A stretch of DNA of 62,256 nt from Selaginella moellendorffii (GCF_000143415.4 NW_003314377.1:6346-68601), one strand, 5' to 3'. Shown: positions 23,290 to 34,569, counted from the stretch's first letter. Made by a program: numbers and translations. The notes: generated by a model from the letters alone, not told the origin.

Positions 23290-23890
23290 ATTAGTATGAC
23301 TAAGGAAGGTTATATTCATAATATGAACACAAGGGAATTTAAGGCTAAAGTGAATATGGATGGACAAATAGATTTAATGAAGTGTTTAAGAGTTGACTCT
23401 AGCTCTTTTAGAAGATTGAATAATCAATGCTCCCAATCTAAATATATCTGACACTACTTATTTAGATACTTTGACTCAAGAAAACCTCACTTTAGCCATG
23501 TGGCTAATGTTATTAAGACTTAGTAGATGGGCATTTATGACTTGACCTAGTAGCAATATTTGCAAGCATTTAGTGGGGATTGAAAAAAGGATATTGAAAG
23601 GATAATATTCCTTTATATCTTAGATCATTTTAAGATGCTAACAAGTGGTTATAGAATAACCACTCGCAAATGAATGGTTTGGTTTTATAGGTGGTATAAG
23701 TAGTCTTGGATTACCAATGAAACAAATGAAAATGGACATGATTTTAGCATAAGATGTTAGTATGATGGTGGTACTTTTGGGTGTTTGATATGAAACTTGG
23801 ACATATGGAGCACTTAGAAATAGCCAATCAGTGACTAAAATAGAATGGAAAATTTAGTTTCTTATAAAAGGTTATGTTCTTTATTAACTC
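23290..23890 (+). repeat. Decayed LTR-A copy 4 with internal deletion (plus orientation)
   Basis: It repeats LTR-A landmarks (GAAGTGTTTAAGAGTTGACTC, CCTCACTTTAGCCATGTGGC, then AAAATAGAATGGAAAATTTAG) with a large internal deletion after about 23518. Sequence to about 24130 resembles the interior start seen at 48134-48330 (AAGAGAGCAAGGTTCTTAG). Confidence 0.6.
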
Positions 23891-24556
23891 ACTTGGAATA
23901 CATAAGTTAAACATTTTTTAGTTTGAATAATATATTGGGATCCCAATAAAATTAAAGAGTTTATATTTGATCAAGAGAGCAAGGTTCTTAGAAGAGCTAC
24001 AGCTTTTAATGGAGAGTTGCAGATTTTAATGTTCATTAATACCCTTTATTCATGAGGTTTCATCACCCAAATCTTAATTTTTATTCACACCCTCTGTTCA
24101 CCAGGTTTCATTCATGCCCTCCATTCATGGAGGCCCCTTAAACAAAATATATAAGAGACTAAGAAGCCACTGAATTAAGTTAATCAACATTTAATAATAG
24201 TCACCTTTAGGTTTACTAGTACTGCTGCAAAACTTTTCCACTAAAGGGCTTAAAGACAAGCATGTGTTCGGTGATCAAAAACTTTTGTTGCACTTGGTTC
24301 CGAACTTTAAGAATGTGGTTATTGTAAATGACAATAGTGATTTCTTTTTCAAGGGAATGGCTTTTCCTTGTAATGAATTGAATGTATATAAAATTTTATC
24401 AGAATTCTAGTGATCTCACAGCTAAGATAACTTTATTATACCATTTTTTTCCAAGCTAAATGAATGGAACCATCACAATAGTCTTTACTTTTGTTTTCAA
24501 TTGACGTTTTTCTAAATGTTTTTGGAGTTGAAAAAAGAATCGTCTGGTTTCTTTCT

Positions 24557-25367
24557 TCATAGCCAGTCAGGATGATTTGGAGGAATGGTCACCGAGTTAG
24601 CGTCGAACATCTCAATGAACTGCATCAAGAGATTTGTTGCACCTAGACAATGGAAAGCTTGAAGACACAATTTAGAGGCTTGGTACCTGCTCATTAAGGA
24701 TCCGTACTTTGCTGGTTGTGTACCTGCGGTGCTCTTCAAATATCGACGTCAAGTTCCATCTCTGGAGCTTTCTAAGACAGCCTATTACAGTTCCTGCCAG
24801 GCGAAAGACTGTTAATCTCATCGGTTACTCGGGTTTTGAAAGAGATCGCGTAGTCATACCGGTGGTGTTGCGTCCCTGCTTGCACATAACATGCAAAGGA
24901 TAATTCTCCGGACGCAGTATCACCTAGAAAAAACAGAGAGAGCAGGATGACGAAAGTGTAACGAAGGAAAAAGGAACAAACGAAATTTTAAAGTACTGAA
25001 ACTGACCTCCAATGCAGATAGTACCTGAGCTTCGGACAGCGATCCCGTCGTTTCAGCCGCTGTCGTGCTGCTGCTTTGATGAGTCCTTCGAAAATGTATG
25101 CCTTGTTCGTCGAGAAAGCTCAAGCTACAGAGGAAGAACGAATGAAACGAACGAGTGTTAATGCAGCAAAAACAAAAAATCGCTTTTGTCCTATCGCACA
25201 CAAACCACTCACAATTGCTGCGATGGTTCGTCCTGTGAGAGATAGAGCACAGTGCGCAAGTTGAGGCGCTCTAGAAAAGGAAAATTGAGCTGATGAACAA
25301 CACCTGATCTTGTGAGATCGTACTCCACCATGCCATAGTTGAGAGGAGGAACAAAGTAGCTGCTCAT
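24557..25367 (-). CDS. Small OCA/Siw14-like dual-specificity phosphatase-fold protein, catalytic arginine replaced
   Basis: Five exons (25367-25213, 25124-25007, 24923-24860, 24793-24687, 24619-24557) with introns of 66-88 bp encode 168 aa without a frame break. The opening [17 protein letters not shown], the middle [14 protein letters not shown] and the end [19 protein letters not shown] match the plant and fungal atypical phosphatase family (PFA-DSP, Siw14, OCA). Active members cleave phosphate esters, including inositol pyrophosphates for Siw14, using HCxxGxxRTG. Here the loop reads [11 protein letters not shown]: the cysteine is kept, but the histidine is M and the essential arginine is T, so I infer a pseudophosphatase. 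The start is the first ATG before the conserved block. It lies 240 bp downstream of NLE on the same strand. Confidence 0.82.
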
Positions 25368-25607
25368 GTCACTCGCGAAGGAGACACTGGAGAGAGGCTC
25401 TCAGCACTCGAGAACACGGCTACGGATCATCGCCTGCAAATCTGAGCGGCAAGACGAACGAGAAACGAACAGGAGAAGATGAAGAGGGAAAAAAATAAGA
25501 GAAAAGAAGTGCAGTAGTGGATATTCCAGAAAGGATATGCGAAGATACTCTCAATCGCACACGCTCATCGCTTGGCGATTCTGTTCGCCATCGCACATCT
25601 GGTCTGT

Positions 25608-27698
25608 TCAGTTCATCCACAGCTTGAGCACTCGATCCTTTCCACCCGATGCGACTTTTTGGCCGTCGGGGCTCCAATCCACGGCGAAAACCTGCACAGG
25701 AATGTTTTGCTAGTAAGCATCCCTTGCAGCTTTGAAGAGATACCTCGTCGGCATGACCCGGAAGATCCTCCAGAAGTTTATGGTTTCTCATGTTCCACAC
25801 CTGTTTCCGAAATGGTGAGGATATGAGAGTGAAAAAAGAACGCCAACCTTCAACGTAGAATCCTTGCTTCCACTTAGTAAAAGCCGGCTATCAGCCGACC
25901 AACTGATTCACCTCGTTCAACACATAAGAAGATCGACAAGGAAGACGAAAAACAAAGAGACCTTATCTGATAAACCGGACCGACATGTCCGCGGAAAGTT
26001 GTGACGTACTCTCCGGTGTATCCATTCCAAAGCTTGACGGACTTATCAAAGGATGCACTGGCAATCCACCGGCCATCAGGCGAGAAGTAGACGTGATTGA
26101 CAAGCTGAAAACATGGAGCAGCATCACAACCAAGACGCCAATGATGAGAACGTTACCTGTTGATGGCCAGACATACGCGTCTTTGGATGCTTGCCAGTTG
26201 CAGGCTCCCATAGGTACATTGTAAAATCGTCCGAGCCTGAAACGAGCCTTTCTTGGGAGTCACCCTTGGCGGCTTTGTATCTTTTAAACGCGGCCTATGA
26301 AACCACCGTGAGAAACAGATAGAAGAGTGTCGCAGTAAGTGTTACCTCTTTGATCTCTTCGTCTGTTGCAAATGTTCTTCCTGTGTGATCGAATGGTCCA
26401 GTCCTTAGAGCATACTCCGTGCTTAATGCTAATGTGTTAACCCAGTGAGCATGACCCTGTCAATGTCACAGTAAGAGATCACAAGCAGGGCATCCCTCCA
26501 ACTTAAGCACCTCGCAAGAGTTTAACCTTTAATTCTCTGACGAGTTTTCCTTGAGTTGTCTCCCAGACCTTGATTGTACAGTCCTGTGAGCTGAAGGCCA
26601 TTCGATAAGAACATAAGAAAACGTAATATACATCAAAGTGACATACGCACCTTGAGTAAATCAATCCATCGCCTCCCCATTTTACACAAGTCACAGCCCG
26701 TGTATGTCCCGAGAGGCAAAGAACAGATTTCCTTAAGGAAGAATCCCAAACACGAACGTCTCCATCTTTGCTTGCACTAGCGAAGCGACGGCAAGGGGAT
26801 TGTATGTGAGCTGGTTCCCAAGTCAGCGCTGTAATCCAGCTCTTGTGCCCCTGGAATGAGAAAGAATGAAGAGAAATGTTTCATTTAACTAGTACCACAG
26901 TACGATTCTTACACTTAACGAATTTCCCAATGCTTTTCCAGTAAACGGATCCCAGACATGGATGCCACCATCTTTGCTCGCACTAACAAGTTTTCTGCCA
27001 TCGGGAGACCACGCAATGCAAAGAACCCAGTTCTTATGACCTGAAAGGAAGAGACTGTGAAGGAGAACCAAGCAAGTAAGAAGCATCTTGCCTTTGCATG
27101 TATGAAGAGGTGTTTGAGTAGAAATGTCCCAAAAACGAACAGATGCATCTCCGGAACCACTGGCAAGATGCTTGCTATCAGGGCTGAATGACACGGACAA
27201 AACTGCCTCGCTATGGCCTGGAAAAACTACTAAGTTTGATTCGAAAGAACTAACACTTCGCACCTGAGATGGTCGCTGAGCAACGCGTAACCGGGCGGAT
27301 CCGGAAGATGGCTTGCGGGTGGTAAACTATCTGCAGATCCTTCTCCACAGATACTGAATCCCAAAAGAAAATGGAGCGTTGCTTCTTGAAACTATTTCGA
27401 TTCTAGATAGAGAGCACCTTTGTTTCGAAGTACGTGTTCTCCGAGCTGTCCAACGAGCTCGAGATCGTTAATATAAAAGGCGTATGGGAGCGGCTCTTCC
27501 TATACAAACGAAAACGAATAAGAATTACACGAAGGAAGCGAAAGAAAGAAAGAATGCGTCGCTCACATTGTGGAGAACAGTGTTGATGAGCGTCTGGAGC
27601 TCCTTCGGCGTGAGATTCTGTGGCACATCCAAGCGCTCCAGCGCCTTGCCATCGGCATTCACGAACACGCAGATGATGTTATTCACTGGAGCCTCCAT
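25608..27698 (-). CDS. NLE: Notchless homologue (WD40 ribosome-assembly factor)
   Basis: Thirteen exons (27698-27567, 27499-27418, 27353-27264, 27217-27092, 27040-26913, 26850-26651, 26590-26527, 26456-26346, 26294-26157, 26104-25962, 25902-25848, 25800-25744, 25691-25608) give 469 aa, close to the usual length. Residues 1-70 form the NLE N-terminal domain; the rest is a WD40 propeller (repeats such as HLASGSGDASVRFWD, KLVSASKDGGIHVWD, LLLSGSKDSTLKVW) ending KDRVLKLWMN. In yeast (Rsa4) and plants this nuclear protein is pulled off pre-60S ribosomes by the Midasin/Rea1 ATPase through its N-terminal domain. Introns are 46-70 bp; the one at 27041-27091 begins GC instead of GT. All frames join cleanly, so the gene looks functional. 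Confidence 0.95.
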
Positions 27699-27900
27699 CG
27701 AAGAACCCTAAATCTCTCCTTAAACCCTAAAACATTTAGCTTGTTAGACGATCGCAACGCGGCGCTCGGCGGAAGCGATCCTTCTTCTTGGAGCAGCGCC
27801 GCTTCCATCAGATGGATGCTTACTTATCAGGTAAAGAAATTCCAAAATCTCCTCGTTTTATTTTTCCCTTCCATCTTGGCTAAGGTGCGTGTGAGCGGCG
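27699..27900. promoter_or_regulatory. Short divergent promoter region with telo-boxes
   Basis: Only 202 bp separate the NLE start (minus) from the CSP41a start (plus). AACCCTAAA at 27704-27712 and AAACCCTAA at 27722-27730 match the plant telo-box, which is common near transcription starts of ribosome-biogenesis and ribosomal-protein genes. No TATA box is obvious. Confidence 0.6.
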
Positions 27901-28182
27901 ATGGCGCTCTCTCTCCAATTCCCGGTCTCCACGCCCCGGCAAGCGTCGCTGGAGATTTCAAAGCTAACGCCCGGCTACATTGCGTCGTCCTTCTCCTTGC
28001 GATCTCCTTCCACTTCTTCGCTCCATTCTCTCGGCACAAGCAGCGGCATTGCCACGGCCGTGAAGAAGAGCTCGAGAAGATGGAGAGCAGCGAAGACGGT
28101 CGCGATGGCGGCACTCGCTAACGAGGTGTCGAATCGCAAGGTACTGATTGTCAACACCAATTCCGGTGGACACGCCGTGATT
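27901..28182 (+). pseudogene. CSP41A: CSP41a 5' fragment (chloroplast RNA-binding endonuclease family), truncated
   Basis: The frame starts MALSLQFPVSTP with a Ser-, Arg- and Lys-rich, acid-poor N-terminus typical of a plastid transit peptide (about residues 1-65). It continues VLIVNTNSGGHAVI, the nucleotide-binding start of the mature CSP41 Rossmann fold. The normal next residues (GF.FAKELL) are missing: after codon 94 the frame meets unrelated sequence and stops at 28195-28197. CSP41 proteins bind and process chloroplast RNA. The break lies about 30 bp before a fragment of a repeated gene family. A downstream exon could in principle exist, but none is visible within the next kilobase. Confidence 0.75.
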
Positions 28183-28211
28183 GTATTGTATCCATAAGTT
28201 CCGAGTGCTTG

Positions 28212-28270
28212 TTTGGTGATTGTGCCGCTGCTTCTTGAGCATGAGGCTGGTTTCTGAATGGGAGATACGT
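28212..28270 (-). repeat. Fragment of the repeated unknown gene (copy 3)
   Basis: The minus strand repeats the block at 29775-29850 (TCTCCCAAT-like start, AACCAGCCTCATGCTC, then CGGCACAATCACCAAA) with an internal deletion of about 15 bp. It lies immediately beyond the CSP41a break. Confidence 0.7.
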
Positions 28271-28412
28271 AATCACTCTAAACAAATAAGTGATATCGAA
28301 GACAAGATTTTAAAAACGAGGGAAAAACTTACTGGACCGGGCATGACATTCGCTCAAAGAGAGTGGCCGCTACATAAATCTTTCTAGGGTTAAGTCGAGA
28401 CCAGGTGTAAGG

Positions 28413-28800
28413 TTGATCTTCTCCATTACGAAAGCGAAGAGGCGGGAGGTTGGTAGCGTGTCATGGAATGCGATGCCTACTGTATATGCCGTAAATGGGC
28501 ATCTGGATGAGACCATGGCTGTGTATGAGAATATGCCAGCTCTCGCTAGGCATTTTGGTCTCTCCCCGAGAGACATGTGGTTTCTTGAGAGCGATCGTCC
28601 TCAAGAATCGGTCGGGCTCTTCCGGGAGATGGATGTCGATGGCGTCGCTCCAAACCGGATCGAGAAACCAGGAAAGAACTTCGCACGCGCTCATCGCCTC
28701 GCTGCGCCGGACGCAATGATCCTGTATGGCCGATGCGGCAGCTGCGAAAAGTCCTTGGAAATCTTCCACCAGATAGAGGAGCCACACGATCCAGGCAGGC
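28413..28800 (+). pseudogene. PPR protein fragment (plus strand)
   Basis: The frame reads VSWNAMPTVYAVNGHLDET, then ESVGLFREMDVDGVAPNRI, then AMILYGRCGSCEKSLEIF, which are successive P-, L- and S-like PPR units of an organelle RNA-editing type protein. Spacing between units is damaged and no C-terminal E or DYW domain follows. Beyond about 28800 the frame runs into the opposite-strand PPR sequence. I infer a pseudogene. CSP41a lies upstream. Confidence 0.65.
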
Positions 28801-28849
28801 GCTTGGAATTCCGATCAGATCGCGATGCTGCGCCACATCGCGGCGACGC

Positions 28850-29475
28850 GGAGGAATGCCTGGGCGGGGCGACGGAATATTCGCGAAATAGTGTGCTGGA
28901 CACGTGTCAGAGGCCTCCACGTCACGCCGGCCAGTACGGACGTGATCTCGTGGAAGGCGGGAAATGGACACATGAGACGGGATCGGGGCTAGGGATTTGG
29001 GGAAAGAGCTTCTCCGGCAGCGCTCGCGGTCCGGGACACGACGTCGCTCCGGCATCGATGCGAAGAGCTCCAGTGATGATTCCATGTCGGCGGTGAGCAT
29101 CAGATTCCAGGAGAGCTGGTTCTTGCGGGGGATCGGCAAACAGCGCCTGGGCTTCTTCCAGATTCCAGGATAGGGTGTAGGCGGCCGGGATTGTATTCGA
29201 CGAGGAAGAATTCCCCGAAATCTCTCTCGCCTCGTCCAGATTTCCAAACCCGGTGCTGCCGGAAAGGATCGCGTTCCAGGAAGCCAGGCTCTGCTCCGGC
29301 TCTCTGCGAACGCATCGATCATCGATCAACGCGATCCAAGAAACAAGGTTCGTCTCACGCATGCGACCAAACAGATAATCTCTTGCGAATTCCAGGTCGC
29401 CGCCACAGATTCCAGGGCTTGCGAGGAACCAAATTTTCTGCCAGACAATCCGACAGCCAGGTGAAAGAAATGCGT
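28850..29475 (-). pseudogene. PPR protein fragment (minus strand)
   Basis: On minus, CGGDLEFARDYLFGRMRET, NLVSWIALIDD, LASWNAILSGSTGFGNLDEA, NLEEAQALFADPP and (second frame) KNQLSWNLMLTADMESSLEL follow one another as PPR units. They fall in at least two frames, so frameshifts have occurred. It points tail-to-tail at the plus-strand PPR fragment, which suggests an inverted duplication or rearrangement. Its upstream side abuts the repeated unknown gene. Confidence 0.65.
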
Positions 29476-29499
29476 TTTGACGATCATTTATGTTGTCTT

Positions 29500-30660
29500 C
29501 GTTTGTAGGAGTCATGTCCGCCGTGACATTCTTCGTGAACACCTCTGATGGCGAATGGACGGAGTATTCAGAAACACCCCGAGACACCTCCTGGGCGCTC
29601 TTGGGTGTAGTCTTTGTGATGGAAGCCACAAGTGCTGGGTCCGGCCTGCAAATGGACAGGCTCGAGATGTTAGCTGGGTGGAAGTGTCAAGTGATGAGAT
29701 GCTGCATCTGGTTTGTGGGACGTGGGCTCGTGACGCCACAGCGTTTTAACTGGTGACCAGACCCAAAGACGACACATCTCCCAATCGAAAACCAGCCTCA
29801 TGCTCGAGGAGCATTGTCGAGAAAGTTGCGGCACAATCACCAAAAAAGAAAAGGACAGTAGCCGATCCCGGACTGGTTCCCAAGAGAGTCAAGAGGCTGG
29901 ACGATCTTGTGCCAGCAAACAAGACGGACATATTCACACAAATGGAACTTACGCCAGGAGATCAGGATGTAGTACTAGTGACGGATGCACAAAGGGATCT
30001 CACGCTGGGTAGATGGAGAAATGCTACAGGGTTACATCCGATCTCAGCTGGCCAGCGGCGTAGCATTGGATGAAGTGGAAGTGGACGCAGTGAAGCTGAG
30101 CCTTGAAGTCTGGTTCACATGCCTAACGGCGGACAGGTTCTCATCTATTTTACAGGAGATGGCCGGGAACATGAAGTAGTACGAAGAAACCCTGCAGAAA
30201 CTCCAGGCGGACGAAGATCTCTACATGAGGATGAAGTTCTTCATTAGAGACTTGTCAAGCTTCGGAAGTGACGAAGAAGCTCAGGAAAGGCTCGAGCACT
30301 CTGGCAAGTCACAGTATTTCTTCACGACGGCATATTTCAGCGAGGAAGAAATCGCGAGGCTGCTGGAGTTTCGGGTGTCAAGCGGGAAAAGCGTGAATGA
30401 GCTGCTTGGGAAGCTTGTCAGCGACAAAGGAGAGCTATGTACATCTCACGACGTGGCTCCCCTCCTGCAGAAGGTATTTGGAATCAAGAGGGGGTTCCAG
30501 GAGGACGCAGGCTTCAAGCACAGATTCAAAGCTTTCAGGAAGCAGTGGGCCAAGAAGAACAGACGTTTCTCGATTTGTAAGTGATGTTTCTTTTGGAATC
30601 ACTGCTTCTCTAACACTTGTTCTCCCAGGACCGCGTCGACAGGACGAACTGCACTAGACT
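29500..30660 (+). pseudogene. Repeated unknown gene, copy 1 (disrupted)
   Basis: The encoded protein starts near NTSDGEWTEYSETPRDTS. It has a cysteine-rich segment (CSLCDGSHKCW.., later HLVCGTWARD) resembling a PHD-type or other zinc-binding fold, then a basic stretch with SPKKKRT, then an unrecognised helical region to FSICK at 30584. Against copy 2 it has a one-base deletion near 29590, a TAA for TAC codon at 29747-29749, and another stop near 30178. GTAAGTG..CTCCCAG signals at 30582-30633 resemble an intron, which suggests a cellular gene. Function is unknown. Confidence 0.6.
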
Positions 30661-30689
30661 CCAAGTGTAAATAGTTTCCACCACAAGGA

Positions 30690-31100
30690 CGCGGCAAAGA
30701 TACGTCGATCGTGCATTGTCGAATGGACAAGCTCTCCAAGTTTTTTAGAATCAACCAATGTTGCTCAAAATGGTGTCATTGATCTCAATAATCTTGGACA
30801 CGCCATATATTCGGGAAAGGAAATGCCTTCCTCCCATCGATGTCCAGAGCTTTCGCGTCGTACTGGAAGATTCTTCGCTTCTTTTGCCGCAGCTCTGGCG
30901 CGGAGACTAACAGCGTGGTCACTCACAGCATTGAAGATGGTGGATACGCTCGGTTTCCCAATCGCGAGCGTCATCATGCTCGGAGATTGGGACGGGTCTG
31001 TCTGTGATCCCTTGAAACACGAAAGAAATTAGGGAAAACTTACTCTCTAAGAACCATTCCTTCTTGTTCCCTGAGCCGTCCAGCATCAATTCGCTTGAGC
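30690..31100 (-). pseudogene. Unidentified gene fragment (minus strand)
   Basis: Base composition here resembles the gene island rather than the AT-rich transposon DNA. The minus strand contains SQLKRIDAGRLREQEGMVLRE with a GTAAGT donor near 31040 and, further on, a 70-codon frame (30977-30765) containing KPSVSTIFNAVSDHAVSLRA. I do not recognise the family. It could be one or two exons of a broken host gene. Confidence 0.35.
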
Positions 31101-31344
31101 TGAGAAGAAGGGTTTCACACCCACCATTAATTTAGGATTTTTACATTAGAAGATTTTAACTTAATTTAAAATTATTAGTTAAAATAACAGGTGTTTTGTT
31201 TGCACCAATTAAATTATACCTAAGAGCATTAGACTTGATTTAGAGGTGGTGATTAGCACCACAAGAACAAAGATCTCTCAAGAATGTTGAGGATGGGATG
31301 GAAGAGAGGATTTCACAAGCAAGGAATCAAAATTTCCTTTTTGT

Positions 31345-32325
31345 GAGAGGGAGAAATAATAAAATGCCATAGATCACAAAACAAGAACTTCCATCACAAA
31401 AATTTTCAGGAATCAAGGGGGGAAATTTAGGGTAATAGGCCCATTTCTTGCCAAGGTTAACAGAATAGTATATGTTGCTTAGGTTGCCTTTGATGTTGTA
31501 GATGAACCTCAAGCTGCACTAGATCCTCATGTTGCTTGAGTTGCACTAGATCTTGCTTAAGTTTTAGTTCATGATTAAGGTGCCTGCTAATCTCTTGGTC
31601 TCTAACTCTAAAGTGTTTTTTAAGTCTATTTCAAAGTGAACATGGAGTGTACTTGGACCAAAGTGAGTGTCCATGACATTCTTGTTCAATAGCCATAAAC
31701 CACTTCCTCTAAATCCGAGTTGGATGTTTGTAGTGTCAAAGCCATAGTCATGTCTCTATTAGATAATTGTGTGAGATCTCAACAATTGACTTCATGTCCA
31801 AAATGTCCAAGAGTGTGTTCATCCACACACCACCTAAAGTAACATTTGTATGGGCCAAAACAAGCAATATCTAATGATTGCATATGGTGAGAAGTATGCT
31901 GAAAGAAGAATCACATCCACATATAACATTCTTGTTGTGTCAAGTGCAACCTTTGTGATATGGGATCTATGGCCATCAACAATGAGAGCATGGTGGTTTG
32001 TAGGCAAGTATCCACCAGATACTAATTTCACAAAGTGTTCAAGTTATTATGGCTATCATCTAGGCTTTCTTGCTGATGGTGAATACAGCTTCAACTTCAT
32101 ACTTTATAATCCAATTTCACATCCTCTGCTCACCTTTGAAGATATAAAAGCTAGGTATTCATCCACCTACTGCATTTATGGCCACTAGAAATAACAAATG
32201 CCATGGATCACAAAACAAGAACTTCTATAAGCAAGAGATCATGAAAAATTCTTAGAATTGAGTTGTGTGGAAATTCAAGGTAATAGGCCCATTTCTTGCT
32301 AGGGTTAATAAAACAGTGTATGAAT
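31345..32325 (-). mobile_element. Decayed pogo/Tigger-like DNA transposon, copy 1
   Basis: The minus strand encodes HHALIVDGHRSHITKVALDT followed by a degraded YVDVILLSAYFSP, matching the DDE_1 endonuclease motif (DGH.SH.. and LP.HTSH..QPLD) of pogo, Tigger and Jerky transposases. It is broken by stops. Direct repeats of roughly 110 bp (31345-31465 and 32186-32325, both with ATCACAAAACAAGAACTTC and TAATAGGCCCATTTCTTG) border it. Copy 2 lies at 34570-35860 in the same orientation. Confidence 0.6.
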
Positions 32326-32562
32326 TCATTTATTTAAATATAAGTTTTTTACATAAAGGTATAATATAAAATTTTATATGATTTATTGCTTATAAACTAG
32401 CTTTCAGAAAAGAAAAACTCACAAAAACTTAAAAACCACTAATTACTAACAAGTTTACTAAGTCCATCTGATTATGGCCCAATGTTTGTCTATTTATGGC
32501 CAAATTTTTCATCTATCAATGGCCCTAACATTGTCCATTTGTTGCCGTAAGGAGGAGTAAGA

Positions 32563-34463
32563 TGTAAATAACTAACTTTTCCATTCTACTTTAGTCACCT
32601 AATTATATGGAGGAATCTCACTTGTGACCTCCATAAATCTTATTCCTAACTTGGGGAGATACTAGCCCCAGGAATGGCATCACTTGGTCCAAATGTGCTG
32701 ATTTCATGACTGACACCCAAAGGTAACATTGACATATCAACTCATTATGTTAAAGCCATGCCCATTCATCTTTGTCACACCGGTGGTTCAAGACCACTTA
32801 CATCACAATCCCGTCTCTCAAAAATTGTGCCATCTATCCATGAGTGGTCATCTCATGACCACACCTTAACATCCTTAGAATGCTAGAAAACATGGGGAAC
32901 ACCCTTCCCCAATATCCATTCTTCAGTTCTTACCAAGTCCCTCTTCATCTACGGCTATGCTTACAAATATTGCCATTGGGTCAAGGCTCAAATGCTCAAC
33001 CACTAAGTCCCATTGTATTTTGGAACTCCCTCACCATATGATTGTATTCTTGATCACTACACTAAAGGATTGCTTTTCTTCCATTCCATAGTTTAAGACT
33101 TTAGGATGACATTTTGAAACACCATAGCTTTAAGCAAGCCTCATGAGTACTCTCCCCAACTTTTGCCCTTACATGCCCTAGCCATGTGGGTAGAACAAGG
33201 TTTCGATAAGCCATACCAGGTATCCAAGTAGGTAGTGCTACCCATATTTGGATTGGAAGCATTGACCATTCGATCTCTTGAGGGAGCTAGAGTTGACTCT
33301 CGAATACTTCACTAAATTACCTTATTTATCCGTCTATATTCACTTTAACCTTGGACTTCTTAGTGATTATAACATCACAATAGCACATCCTATCTCTTTC
33401 CCCTTAAGCCAACTAAAAAAGGGGCAATTGCTTAATAAGAAAGCCTTTAGTGGCTATTTTATCCCTATTTATTCCCCAAGATTCTAAGGATCTATGGTGA
33501 CAATATATTCAAATTTCATCCCATGATTATATGTGCTATAATCACCCACCACATAGATATAACCTTCCTTGGTGTTACTAGCCTTTTTTGGCCAAACTGG
33601 CTCCAATTGGAATCCTCCTCTTACTATACTTTTGGAGCTTACCAAGCCCCCTAGGGTTTGGGAGACGATCGCTTTGGGCTTTCACCCTCGGACTTGGATT
33701 TGGACTTTTGGACTTAGACTCAGACTTGGACTCGGACTTGGACTTGGTCTTGGACTTGGACTTAGTCTCGGACTTGGACTTGGTCTTGGACTTGGACTTA
33801 GTCTCGGACTCAGTCTCTAAGTCGATCTCGGAGTCGGTCTCTATCTCGGTCTCGGTCTCTATCTTGGTCTCGATCTCGGTCTCTATCTCGGTCTCGATCT
33901 CGGTCTCTATCTCGGTCTCGATCTCGGTCTTTTTCTCAGCTTTGACCTCAAACTCCATCTCAGGTCCATCTCAGACTACATCTCAGGTCCATCTCAAACT
34001 CCATCTTGGATTGCATCTTAGGTCCATCTCAAACTCTATCTCGGATTACATCTCGGGTCCATCTCGAACTCTATCTCAGACTGCATCTCAGGTCCATCTC
34101 GGACTCCATCTTGGATCCATCTTAGACTCCATCTCGGACTCCATCTTAGGTCCATATCAGATCATTCTCGAGTTCATATTGGATTCCATCTCGGACTCCT
34201 TCTCGGACTCGTTCCTAATACTTCCATGTTTCACAACACTTGGCATGTGTTAGTCTTTCTTGTGTCCATTTTCTAGAGACTCATTCACCAATTGCTTCAT
34301 GCTCATCTCTTGAGCACTTCATTCAGAATTCCTCTCCTACTCTCAACTTTCCAAGTTAAAGCCTTTGGTTTAAACATGTTATATTTGTTAGACTTCTACT
34401 TCAACCACTACCATATGGCACCCTTTCTACTTCACTTTGGGGCTCAGAGATTTACATCTCACA
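32563..34463 (-). repeat. Solo LTR-A copy 5 with tandem array
   Basis: It begins TGTAAATAACTAA and ends CATCTCACA. It is flanked by TAAGA (32558-32562) and TAAGG (34464-34468), a 5-bp target duplication with one transition. No interior follows on either side, so it is a solo LTR made by LTR-LTR recombination. The array spans about 33675-34220. Confidence 0.8.
33675..34220 (+). repeat. Hexamer-derived tandem array in LTR-A copy 5
   Basis: Units GGACTT, GGACTC, GTCTCG, GGTCTCTATCTC and GGTCCATCTC repeat. More C-to-T changes are present than in copy 6, consistent with greater age. Confidence 0.88.
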
Positions 34464-34569
34464 TAAGGGTAGTGTGAGGCAATAACATTCTCTAAGTAAC
34501 TACAAGCAAGCCCAAAGACATTAGAGTAGAAGCAACCAAATTTATTACCTTTGTTTTTAGTGTTTTCTT

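Noticed and set aside
24860-24923. Suspected one-base frameshift in the phosphatase-like gene just before the P-loop
   Set aside because: Re-reading shows CCTTTGCAT with three T, so the exon is 64 bp and the frame is continuous.
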